The notes under the pieces are model-generated. The model was not told the DNA's origin and searched no databases. It saw only the letters and a list, made by a program, of their open reading frames with translations. Position numbers and translations under genes: made by a program. From Candidatus Aminicenantota bacterium (GTDB lineage Bacteria; Acidobacteriota; UBA6911; RPQK01; JAJDTT01), in the NCBI GenBank assembly GCA_026706325.1, contig JAPOYZ010000445.1:1-28711 (forward strand): DNA of 28,711 nucleotides, given 5' to 3'. Positions 6,873 to 13,941 of the stretch are shown piece after piece (the stretch's first letter is position 1; every line of letters starts with the position of its first letter).

Positions 6873-8495
6873 TCAGTCGACGCGTCCCACTTCCTCGGCG
6901 ATGTCCACCACGGCGGCGCCCGGCTCGGACACCGGCGCCGTGGGGCTGAGGGGTGCGATCCGGGCGGCATCCTGCTTCGTCGGCTCCAGAATCCGCAGCG
7001 TCCGCCAGCGGCCGGATTCGAACCGGTAGGCCATGGTCACGCCCAGAACGATGATGTACACCGTCGCGGCCACCCAGGGACCCACCGATTCGAGTTGGGG
7101 ATAGTACCGGGTCATGAGCCAGCCGCCGACGAGAATGAAGGACCAGTTGTAGAGGATGGTGACGGCGCTGGGCCAGAGCGTGTCGCCGGCGCCCCGGAGG
7201 GCGCCCGTGTAGATGATCCCGAAGGCGTCGAAGGCCTGGAATATGGCGGCACAGATCATGAGGGTGGCTCCGATCTCCACGATCTGCCGGGCCTCTGCAG
7301 GGTCCAGATGGAGTCCGCCCACGAAGATGGACACCAGCTCATACCGGAAGAGATAGAAGATGACTCCGAACAGGGTCATGTAGATCAGGCCCACCAGGAC
7401 TCCCAAGCGGGCCCGGGCGGCCGCCAGGTCGGGCCGGTCCGCACCCTGGTAGTTGCCCACCAGCGTGGTCACCGCCACCGACAGTCCCAGGGCCGGCATG
7501 AAGCTGAGGTGGATGTAGGTGATGGAGATCCACCCCGCGGTCTGGTGATACGTCCCGAAGACGCCCACCAGCCGGGTCATGAAGATGGACCAGCAGGCCA
7601 TTTCGTTTCCCACCTGGACGCCCGCCGGGACTCCGATTCGGAGCAGGTCCAGGATGGGGCCCTTCCGCGGTCGCCATTGCCGCCGGCTCCGCAGTTCCCG
7701 GTTCATGGAGGGACCCAGGAACAGGATCACGGGGATCACAGACTCCACCAGCGTGCCGGCGATGGTTCCCAGCGCGGCGCCCGTCAGCCCCAGGGCGGGC
7801 AGGCCCGGGATGCCCGGCAGGCCCCAGCCGGGCGCGCCCAGATGTCCGAAGATGAGCGCGTAGTTCACCGCGACGTTGGTGACGTTCCCGCAGATGGCCG
7901 AAACCGTGGCCACCTTGGGCCTCTGCAGGCCGAAGAAATAGTGGTGCAGGGCCCGGCTGACGAGGAGCAGGATCGATCCGGCCAGGAGAATCTGCGCGTA
8001 TTGGGTCTCCAGACCGATCAATGTGTCCAACTGCTCCATTTCCGCCCGCGCCGTGGCGAGATCGGCTCCCGAAGCGTTCTCCAGGCCGATTTGAATTTGT
8101 TCCCGTTGAGCGGAGTGGATCAGCGGGAAGAGGTACTGGAGCAACAGGGCGTAGGGAAGCATCAGCACCACCCACATGCCGGCGCTGAGCCAGAGCGAGG
8201 CCCAGCCGTAGCGAGGGGCGTCGAGGGCGCGTTTCGCTCCCATGGACTGGCTGACGAAGGTGTTGACCACCGTCAACAGACCCAGCGTGAAGGCGATGGG
8301 CGTAAACGCCCAGACGCCGCCGTTGCCTTGGGCGGCCACCTCCACCGGCCCCACCTGCCCCACCATGAGCTTGTCGGCGAACTGCATCACCGTGTAGCTG
8401 GTCATGGTCAGGACCGTGGGCCAGGCGATGGTCCAGAGCTCGAGCAGGGGATGCTTTTGGTGGGGTTGCTCGGAAGGGGGAGCGTTCTGGTTCAT
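6873..8495 (-). CDS. MATE-family efflux transporter
   Basis: A 540-residue multidrug and toxic compound extrusion protein, an inner-membrane antiporter driven by Na+ or H+. The start WTIAWPTVLTMTSYTVMQFADKLMVGQVG is typical of the family's first helix, with two related halves following (second half from about residue 285: GVPAGVQVGNEMACWSIFMTRLVG). About twelve hydrophobic segments can be picked out. It is about 80 residues longer than many MATE proteins. The extra length lies in a charged loop near residues 130-165 and in a C-terminal tail. The substrate is unknown. Just upstream lie the facing hairpin repeats, so its promoter must sit between or next to them. Confidence 0.9.
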   Translation of the reverse strand: MNQNAPPSEQPHQKHPLLELWTIAWPTVLTMTSYTVMQFADKLMVGQVGPVEVAAQGNGGVWAFTPIAFTLGLLTVVNTFVSQSMGAKRALDAPRYGWASLWLSAGMWVVLMLPYALLLQYLFPLIHSAQREQIQIGLENASGADLATARAEMEQLDTLIGLETQYAQILLAGSILLLVSRALHHYFFGLQRPKVATVSAICGNVTNVAVNYALIFGHLGAPGWGLPGIPGLPALGLTGAALGTIAGTLVESVIPVILFLGPSMNRELRSRRQWRPRKGPILDLLRIGVPAGVQVGNEMACWSIFMTRLVGVFGTYHQTAGWISITYIHLSFMPALGLSVAVTTLVGNYQGADRPDLAAARARLGVLVGLIYMTLFGVIFYLFRYELVSIFVGGLHLDPAEARQIVEIGATLMICAAIFQAFDAFGIIYTGALRGAGDTLWPSAVTILYNWSFILVGGWLMTRYYPQLESVGPWVAATVYIIVLGVTMAYRFESGRWRTLRILEPTKQDAARIAPLSPTAPVSEPGAAVVDIAEEVGRVD

Positions 8496-8565
8496 TTCCG
8501 TCAGAAGAATTCGTTACGGGACCGGCGCTGAATCGAAGCTGGAAGTCTAACAGCACTGGCAACCA

Positions 8566-8617
8566 GGAGGGGCGACATTCCTGTCGCCCAGTAGGAGGGG
8601 ACTGTTAGTCCCCCCTT
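8566..8617 (+). repeat. Hairpin repeat unit, left copy of a facing pair
   Basis: Two perfect hairpins in tandem. The first is at 8570-8589 with stem GGGCGACA/TGTCGCCC and loop TTCC. The second is at 8597-8613 with stem GGGGACT/AGTCCCC and loop GTT. The unit faces a second unit at 8655-8712 across 37 bp, so the locus is a large inverted pair in the gap between the divergently transcribed MATE and symporter genes. Confidence 0.75.
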
Positions 8618-8654
8618 CTTCCCTGCTGCCAAGCGATACGCTGGGTGGAAAGCG

Positions 8655-8712
8655 TAAAGGGGGACTCCGTCCCCCTAACCCCCCTTTCTGGCGACAGGAA
8701 AGTCGCCGCTCC
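8655..8712 (-). repeat. Hairpin repeat unit, right copy (matches the unit at 22976-23038)
   Basis: Read on the minus strand, this unit begins GGAGC and continues GGCGACTTTCCTGTCGCC (hairpin 1), then a G-run, TTA, and GGGGGAC-GGA-GTCCCCC (hairpin 2), then TTTA. The first 23 nt are identical to those at 22976-22998 and the rest aligns with only small differences in G-run length and loop. This shows directly that it is a dispersed repeat. Confidence 0.85.
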
Positions 8713-8719
8713 AATCTCC

Positions 8720-8739
8720 CGGCGGCTGGAAAGCCGCCG
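8720..8739. repeat. Perfect 8-bp-stem hairpin next to the repeat pair
   Basis: CGGCGGCT-GGAA-AGCCGCCG. The stem sequence differs from the neighbouring hairpins. On the minus strand the centre reads CTTTCCAG, nearly the same as the CTTTCCTG centre of the adjacent unit, so it may be a further member of the same family. Confidence 0.65.
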
Positions 8740-8772
8740 AGCCAAAATGGTAGAGTTCGTGGCCGCAACGCC

Positions 8773-10398
8773 ATGGACATCACAGGACAGAGCGGACTGA
8801 CCCTCATCGACTGGCTGATCGTCGTCACTTACGCCTCGTCGACCATCGGCCTGGGCTACTACTTCTCGCGCCGGCAGCGAAGCACCAGCGAATACTTCGT
8901 GGGCAGCGGGGCCATGAACCCGTTGCTGGTGGGCGTCTCCCTTTTCGCCACGCTGCTGAGCACCATCTCCTATCTCTCCATGCCGGGAGAGACCATCGCC
9001 AAGGGGCCCGTGGCCACCGTGGCCAACCTCTGCGCCTATCCCATCGCCTATCTGGTCGTCGCGGGTCTGTTCCTCCACCTTTATATGCGGCAGCGGGTCA
9101 CGAGCGCCTACGAGTTGCTGGAGGAACGGCTCGGCCTGGGGATCCGCCTTCTGGGGTCGGTCCTGTTCATCACGATGCGGCTGGTCTGGATGTCCCTGCT
9201 GGTCTACATCGCGGCCAAGGCCATGACGACCATGTTGGGCGTGGGGGACGAATGGATCCCGCTGGTGGTGCTGGTCACCGGTTTCGTGTCGGTGATCTAC
9301 ACCTCTCTCGGAGGCCTGGGGGCGGTGGTCATCACCGACTTCCTCCAGTTCACCCTGCTGTTCGGCGGGGCCTGGCTGGTAATCGGGCTGGTGACCTACG
9401 AAATGGGAGGTTTCACCTGGTTCCCCACCAGTTGGCAGCCCACCTGGGATACGCAACCTCTGTTCAGTTTCGATCCCAGGATGAGGGTGACGGTCTTGGG
9501 CACCATTCTCAGCGCCAGCCTCTGGCAGATCTGCACGGCCGGAGGAGACCAGGTGTCGGTCCAGCGGTTCATGGCCACGCGCGACGCGCGGGCCGCCAAG
9601 AAGGCCTACCTGACGCAGATGGGAGCCGGCACCCTTGTGGCCTTCACCCTGGTCCTGGTGGGATTCGCGCTTCTGGGCTACTTTCAGCAGAGGCCTGACG
9701 AGCTTGCCGGCCTGAGTCTGACCACGGACGGAGATCGGATCTTCCCCCGCTTCGTCGCCTTTCACCTGCCGCCGGGAGTCACCGGCCTCGTGGTTTCGGC
9801 CATGTTCGCCGCAGCCATGTCCAGCATCGATTCGGGAGTGAACTCCATTACCGCGGTGATCATGACCGACTTCCTGGACCGGTTCGGACTGAAGCCCAAG
9901 ACGGAGAAGGGACACGTCCGGTCGGCCCAGATCCTGGCCCTCACGGTGGGAGCCATCGTCGTGGTCGGGAGCACCTTCATCGGCCAGGTTCCGGGAAACT
10001 TCACGGCCATGACCCAGCGCACCACCAACCTGCTGGTGACTCCCATCTTCGGCCTCTTCTTCTTCGCCATGTTCGTTCCTTTCGCCCGGGCCGCCGGAGT
10101 GATCGTGGGCACCATCTACGGGGTCACCACGGCCGTCCTCGTCGCATTCTCCGGAAGCTTCTACGAAGTGATCGCCGCGGGGACCGGCCTGGACACCACC
10201 GCCATCAGCTTCCAGTGGATCTCTCCGGCCGCATTGGGAGCGAACCTGACCGCGGGGCTCGTGGCCTGCAGGTTCATGAAGCCGGAGGACTCCAGGCAGC
10301 GAATCCTCCTGAAGATGGCCGTCTGTCTGATCCCTCTCCTGGCATTGGCCGGACTCATATTGGGCTATCCCTGGATCGACAACGCCCCGGCTCCATAG
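8773..10398 (+). CDS. Sodium:solute symporter (SSS family)
   Basis: A 541-residue inner-membrane Na+-coupled importer of the SSS family (SGLT/PutP/PanF fold). Starting with DWLIVVTYASSTIGLGYYFSRRQ, it has the family-typical STSEYFVG after the first helix. About thirteen hydrophobic segments follow. Family landmarks include the stretch at about 239-262 (LGTILSASLWQICTAGGDQVSVQR) and the one at about 338-370 (GLVVSAMFAAAMSSIDSGVNSITAV), where the small and hydroxyl residues usually line the Na+ site. The Gfo/Idh dehydrogenase starts 28 bp downstream on the same strand, which suggests a sugar, inositol or sugar-acid substrate. No clear ribosome binding site precedes the ATG. Confidence 0.92.
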   Translation: MDITGQSGLTLIDWLIVVTYASSTIGLGYYFSRRQRSTSEYFVGSGAMNPLLVGVSLFATLLSTISYLSMPGETIAKGPVATVANLCAYPIAYLVVAGLFLHLYMRQRVTSAYELLEERLGLGIRLLGSVLFITMRLVWMSLLVYIAAKAMTTMLGVGDEWIPLVVLVTGFVSVIYTSLGGLGAVVITDFLQFTLLFGGAWLVIGLVTYEMGGFTWFPTSWQPTWDTQPLFSFDPRMRVTVLGTILSASLWQICTAGGDQVSVQRFMATRDARAAKKAYLTQMGAGTLVAFTLVLVGFALLGYFQQRPDELAGLSLTTDGDRIFPRFVAFHLPPGVTGLVVSAMFAAAMSSIDSGVNSITAVIMTDFLDRFGLKPKTEKGHVRSAQILALTVGAIVVVGSTFIGQVPGNFTAMTQRTTNLLVTPIFGLFFFAMFVPFARAAGVIVGTIYGVTTAVLVAFSGSFYEVIAAGTGLDTTAISFQWISPAALGANLTAGLVACRFMKPEDSRQRILLKMAVCLIPLLALAGLILGYPWIDNAPAP

Positions 10399-10426
10399 CC
10401 ACGGCTCGCATTGGGAGACACGAGAA

Positions 10427-11518
10427 ATGGGCAAGACCTACCGGGCCGCGATCATCGGCGTCGGGGCCATCGCCGACATTCACGCCATGGCCATGGGCGA
10501 CCTGGAGCACGTGGACCTCGTGGCCGGTTCCTGCCGGACCGAGGCCAAGGGCCAGGCCTTCGCAAAACGGTTCGGCTGCCGCTGGTACCGGGACTACCAG
10601 GAGCTCCTGGACCAGGCCCGGCCCGACTTCGTCTCCATCGCCACACCCAGCGGGTTTCACCTGGAGCCGCTGGAGGCGTGCGCCCGGCGCGGCGTCCATG
10701 TCCTCTGCGAGAAGCCCCTGGAGATCACCGTCGCGCGCGTGGACCGGATGATCGAGGTGGCCCGGGAAAGCGGGATCCGTCTGGGAGGCATTTTCCCCCA
10801 GCGCTTCAACCCGGTGCTGCGGGAGGTTCGCGGCGCCGCCTCCCAGGGCCGGTTCGGCGACCTGGCGGTGGTCAACGCCTATGTGCCCTGGTGGCGTGAC
10901 GACGCCTACTACGCGCCCGATCGCTGGCAGGGGACGCTGGCACTGGACGGCGGCGGCGCCATGATGAATCAGTCCATTCACGGCGTCGACGCGGCCCAAT
11001 GGCTGGCCTCGGCCGCCATCCCGGATCTTCCGCCCGGCGTCAATCCGGTTCGAGAGATCTTCGCCTTCACCGCCAGGCGGGGTCACGATCCGGACCTGAT
11101 CGAGGTGGAGGACACGGCGGTGGCCGTCATGCGTCTTCGCGGCGGGGCGCTGGGCCAGTTGCTGGGGGCCACCTCCATGTTTCCCGGCTCGCTGAAGCGG
11201 CTACAGTTGGCGGGCAGGGGCGGGACCGCGGAAGTGCTGGAGGACGAGCTCGTCACCTGGGCCTTCAGCCGGGAGCAGGCCGGGGACGACGGTGTGCGCC
11301 GGCGTTTTTCCCAGGAGACCCGCAGCGGCGGGGGAGCCGCCGATCCCATGGCCATCGACTACAGCCTCCACACCGGGAACATCCGCGGCTTCGTCAACTG
11401 GCTGGAGGGGGACGAGGGCTTCATGCTGGACGGACCCGAGTCCCGTAAGGCGGTGGCCATCATCGAGGCCATCTACGAATCGGCCCGGACCGGCCGTGTC
11501 GCGGCCGTCGAGAGCTGA
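10427..11518 (+). CDS. Cytoplasmic Gfo/Idh/MocA-family oxidoreductase
   Basis: A 363-residue NAD(P)-dependent dehydrogenase of the sugar and cyclitol type. The N-terminal nucleotide-binding fold shows IIGVGAIADIHA (9-20), and the conserved CEKPLE motif places the catalytic-region Lys at 96. The second domain includes GGAMMNQSIHGVDAAQWL, which contains the conserved substrate-site His. There is no signal peptide, unlike the other two family members in this window. A GGGAGA ribosome binding site precedes the ATG. It follows the symporter by 28 bp and the two probably form an operon, so the imported substrate may be oxidised here. The exact sugar is not readable from sequence. Confidence 0.9.
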   Translation: MGKTYRAAIIGVGAIADIHAMAMGDLEHVDLVAGSCRTEAKGQAFAKRFGCRWYRDYQELLDQARPDFVSIATPSGFHLEPLEACARRGVHVLCEKPLEITVARVDRMIEVARESGIRLGGIFPQRFNPVLREVRGAASQGRFGDLAVVNAYVPWWRDDAYYAPDRWQGTLALDGGGAMMNQSIHGVDAAQWLASAAIPDLPPGVNPVREIFAFTARRGHDPDLIEVEDTAVAVMRLRGGALGQLLGATSMFPGSLKRLQLAGRGGTAEVLEDELVTWAFSREQAGDDGVRRRFSQETRSGGGAADPMAIDYSLHTGNIRGFVNWLEGDEGFMLDGPESRKAVAIIEAIYESARTGRVAAVES

Positions 11519-11532
11519 GCACGAACCAGGGA

Positions 11533-12576
11533 TCAGGCGGTCAACGATTCGACGGCCCGGAGCAGCCCCTTGATGTAGCCGGTGGCGTAGGCGCGCCCCC
11601 GGTGCGACCAGAGGGTGTCGCCGGGCATCTCGGGGACGTGATCGTCGATGATGAATCCGTCGAACCCCATCTCCACCAGCAGTTTCATGACCTCCACCAC
11701 GTCCACGTCCCCCTCGTCGATGAAGGTCTCGGTGATGCAGGGCACGGCTCCCCGGACGTTTCGAAAGTGGACGTATGCAATCCGGCCCCGCGCCCCGAAA
11801 TAGCGCAGGCCGGCGAACATCTCGTCCACACCCATCTCCGCCCAGGTCCCCATGCAGAAGTCCAGCTTGTGGTTGGGTTCGGGGGCGATCGTCTCCATGG
11901 CGCGCTGGAAGCCCTTGAGGTTCCTGAAGATCCGGGCCACCCCTCCCAGGGAGTCCACGGGCGGGTCGTCGGGATGGAGCGCCAGGGTGACCCCCGCCTC
12001 CTGCGCGGTGGGCAGGACCGCCCGGATGAAGTACTCGTAGTTGTCCCAGAGTTCCGCTTCGGAGTATTCCCGGTCGAAGCTCAAAGGAGCGCTTCGGCCC
12101 AGCTCGTGGTCGTAGACGCTGGTCCGGGCGCCGCCCCGGGCCGGTTCGCTCTTGGAAGTGCGCCAGACGCTGTTGGCCATCCAGTGGTAGCCGAGTATGG
12201 GGATCCCCGCCCGGCCCAGGTTGCGGATGGTCTCCTGGTAGTTCTCGATCTCGCGGTCCCGTCCCGGAAGGCCCAAAATGCACCGCTGGTAGAAATGGAG
12301 GGGGGTGTTCTCGATGCCCTCCAGCCGCAGGCCGTACGACTCGATCCGGGTCCGCAGCTGCAGAAGTTCCAGGTAGTCCCAATGGGTGGGGGCCCCTTCA
12401 TCTCCCGGCTTGGTCCAGTAGGTGGACCCGATGGGGCTGGAACCGAATGGAGTCCTCCCGGTGAGATTGGGAGTGTTGAGGATGACGCCGCTGCAGCCCA
12501 GTTGGGACGCGAAGGTCAGAATGTCGTCGCTGGGATCCCGGATGCTGCCGGCCGCCACCCGAATTCGTCTCGCCAT
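11533..12576 (-). CDS. uxuA: Mannonate dehydratase (UxuA family)
   Basis: The enzyme converts D-mannonate to 2-keto-3-deoxy-D-gluconate in hexuronate degradation. The 347-residue protein has a TIM-barrel-type layout with H201 in ALHPDDPP, C241 in DFCMGTW, H270 in YVHFRNV and D311/H313 in IIDDHVPEMPGD. These fit the His/Cys/His/Asp metal site known in UxuA enzymes. E. coli UxuA is about 394 residues, while shorter forms are common in other phyla. It lies 9 bp after the lipoprotein gene on the same strand and converges on the Gfo/Idh gene. The context (symporter, dehydrogenase) suits uronate or aldonate use. Some relatives have changed substrate, so D-mannonate is likely but not certain. Confidence 0.88.
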   Translation of the reverse strand: MARRIRVAAGSIRDPSDDILTFASQLGCSGVILNTPNLTGRTPFGSSPIGSTYWTKPGDEGAPTHWDYLELLQLRTRIESYGLRLEGIENTPLHFYQRCILGLPGRDREIENYQETIRNLGRAGIPILGYHWMANSVWRTSKSEPARGGARTSVYDHELGRSAPLSFDREYSEAELWDNYEYFIRAVLPTAQEAGVTLALHPDDPPVDSLGGVARIFRNLKGFQRAMETIAPEPNHKLDFCMGTWAEMGVDEMFAGLRYFGARGRIAYVHFRNVRGAVPCITETFIDEGDVDVVEVMKLLVEMGFDGFIIDDHVPEMPGDTLWSHRGRAYATGYIKGLLRAVESLTA

Positions 12577-12585
12577 GGCGTGACC

Positions 12586-13083
12586 CTATTCCGATCGGAG
12601 CGGCGGATTCCCAACCGGTGAATCCGGAACGATCTGCCCGAAGTGCAGCCCGCCGACCTCTCCGTGGCGCCAGACGCCCACGTACTGATCGTCGTAGAAG
12701 AGGACCCGCGCCGTGAAAGTGCCCAACCCGGGGATGGCGACCTCGGTCAGGCTCAGGACCGGCGTGTCCCCCGCCCACTCCATCCGCACCGGCACCGGCA
12801 CCGTGACGTCGCGGCTCCCGTACTGGATCCGGGCCTGAAAGACCCAGATATCACCGCCCAGCTTCGAGACCTTTGAGATCTCGTACCTCTCCTCCCGCAG
12901 TTCCGAGCCGTCGCCGACGGTGAAGAATCCGTCCAGCACGACTCCCGACATGGATTGCCGGAATGCCTCCTCCCGGGCCGCCTGCTCCGCCTCGGTCACC
13001 GGATTCCCGCCTCCGCAACCCAACATGGCCGCCGACAGCAGAAAGATCAGAGAGACGTTCAGGAAAGTGGAACGGGGAAGCAT
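12586..13083 (-). CDS. Small lipoprotein of unknown function
   Basis: A 165-residue protein that I do not recognise. A hydrophobic signal (about residues 7-22) ends in the lipobox MLGC, with Cys23 followed by GGG, which predicts a lipid-anchored envelope protein. The mature part has a short helical stretch (TEAEQAAREEAFRQSMSG) and then alternating beta-like segments with no catalytic motif visible. The C-terminus includes RVLFYDDQYVGVWRHGEVGGLHFG, which would suit a small beta-sandwich or barrel. A GGAG ribosome binding site lies 8-9 nt before the ATG. It precedes uxuA by 9 bp, so the two are probably co-transcribed, but a functional link is not established. Confidence 0.75.
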   Translation of the reverse strand: MLPRSTFLNVSLIFLLSAAMLGCGGGNPVTEAEQAAREEAFRQSMSGVVLDGFFTVGDGSELREERYEISKVSKLGGDIWVFQARIQYGSRDVTVPVPVRMEWAGDTPVLSLTEVAIPGLGTFTARVLFYDDQYVGVWRHGEVGGLHFGQIVPDSPVGNPPLRSE

Positions 13084-13244
13084 AGTTGAAGCTCCATTTT
13101 GGGGATCAGAGCGCCAATGATATCAGTCGACTGGAATCATCGCTGGCTGAGTCGATCATGCTCGTGCCAAGGGACATCCTGAGACTTCCGGGCGGAACGG
13201 ACAGGTACGGTGAGCGATACCATGGATAACCGGAAACGATGGCT

Positions 13245-13273
13245 TTGAATCGCGTCAATGAGCATGGTATTCT
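13245..13273 (+). promoter_or_regulatory. Probable promoter of the MazEF-like module
   Basis: TTGAAT (13245-13250) and TATTCT (13268-13273) are separated by exactly 17 nt, each matching the sigma-70 consensus at 4 of 6 positions. Transcription would start near 13280, followed by an AGGAG ribosome binding site at 13291-13295 and the antitoxin ATG at 13304. Confidence 0.45.
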
Positions 13274-13303
13274 CTTCATTGCTACCAAATAGGAGTCATC
13301 AAT

Positions 13304-13561
13304 ATGCCTCTCCGCAAGACTGCGATTGCCCTTCCCCCGGAACTGCTCATGGAACTTGACCGCATGGCCCGTATGCGCCGGGAGTCCAGGAATCGTTTCA
13401 TCACGCATGTGTTGGAGGAAGCCGTGCGGGTTCGGCGTGACGCCGAGGTGACCCGGCGTCTGGATGAGTTGTTTGCGGACCCTGAGTTGAGGCGGGAACA
13501 GGTGAGTGGGGCGGTCGCGTTGGACGTCGTCGGAACCGATTGGAGTGACGAGAGTTGGTGA
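13304..13561 (+). CDS. Ribbon-helix-helix antitoxin of a MazF-type toxin
   Basis: An 85-residue protein. The N-terminal half fits a ribbon-helix-helix DNA-binding fold: strand KTAIALPPELL (5-15), helix DRMARMRRESRNRFI, then a second helix to about residue 50. The C-terminal tail is acidic and aromatic, ending GTDWSDESW, as expected for the part that wraps around and blocks a MazF toxin. An AGGAG ribosome binding site sits 8 nt before the ATG. The stop overlaps the toxin's GTG start as GTGA, so translation is coupled. The antitoxin probably represses the operon, alone and with the toxin. Confidence 0.85.
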   Translation: MPLRKTAIALPPELLMELDRMARMRRESRNRFITHVLEEAVRVRRDAEVTRRLDELFADPELRREQVSGAVALDVVGTDWSDESW

Positions 13562-13905
13562 TCCACCAAGGCGAGATCTATTGGTTGCACTTTGGCGCAA
13601 TAAAGGGTTCGGCACCGTCGAGAAGGCGCCCCGCTTTGGTAGTGCAGCATGACCGGTTCAATCGGAGTGCCATCTCCACGACCGTAGTGGCAGCGATCAC
13701 GTCAAACCTCCGACTCGGGGCTATGCCGGGTAATGTGAGCCTTGACCGCGGGGAAGGCGGACTTCCCCGGTCCAGCGTCGTCAATGTTTCTCAGCTTCGA
13801 ACCGTCGATCGAAGCCAGTTGGAAAGACGCGTTGGGCGGCTGTCGCAAGAGAGAGTCCAAGAGGTGTTAAGTGGACTCGCCGTCCTCCTGGGAACCGAAC
13901 CGTAA
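13558..13905 (+). CDS. MazF/PemK-type toxin (endoribonuclease)
   Basis: A 115-residue toxin that would cleave mRNA at short specific sequences when free of its antitoxin. The GTG at 13558 overlaps the antitoxin stop by 4 nt. A TTG one codon upstream at 13555 is an alternative. Family features are the start HQGEIYWLHFG, the RRRPALVVQHDRFN segment, a central VVAAITSNLRLGAMPGNVSL strand pair and SVVNVSQLRTVDRSQLERRVGRLS, which carries the conserved Ser/Thr and the dimer interface. Its length is normal for MazF. The cut sequence cannot be predicted. The gene converges on the DapA-like gene across a shared hairpin. Confidence 0.9.
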   Translation: MIHQGEIYWLHFGAIKGSAPSRRRPALVVQHDRFNRSAISTTVVAAITSNLRLGAMPGNVSLDRGEGGLPRSSVVNVSQLRTVDRSQLERRVGRLSQERVQEVLSGLAVLLGTEP

Positions 13906-13920
13906 ATTCAGGTTGACAAT

Positions 13921-13941
13921 GTTCCCTATTCTCTAGGGAAC
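13921..13941. terminator. Hairpin between convergent mazF-like and dapA-like genes
   Basis: GTTCCCTA-TTCTC-TAGGGAAC is a perfect 8-bp stem with a 5-nt loop. It starts 15 nt after the toxin stop and includes the stop codon of the opposite gene (13926-13928). There is no T-run on either side, so it may terminate both genes only weakly or protect RNA 3' ends. Confidence 0.5.

Noticed and set aside
7095..8531. A 478-codon plus-strand open frame opposite the MATE transporter
   Set aside because: Its composition (G, D, H, Q, R) and lack of any fold signature mark it as an antisense shadow.
8605..10434. A 609-codon open frame on the minus strand opposite the sodium:solute symporter
   Set aside because: It is longer than the real gene, but its product is low-complexity and rich in H, G, D, Q and R, with no domain, whereas the plus-strand protein has clear family motifs and membrane segments. 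It is an effect of high GC.
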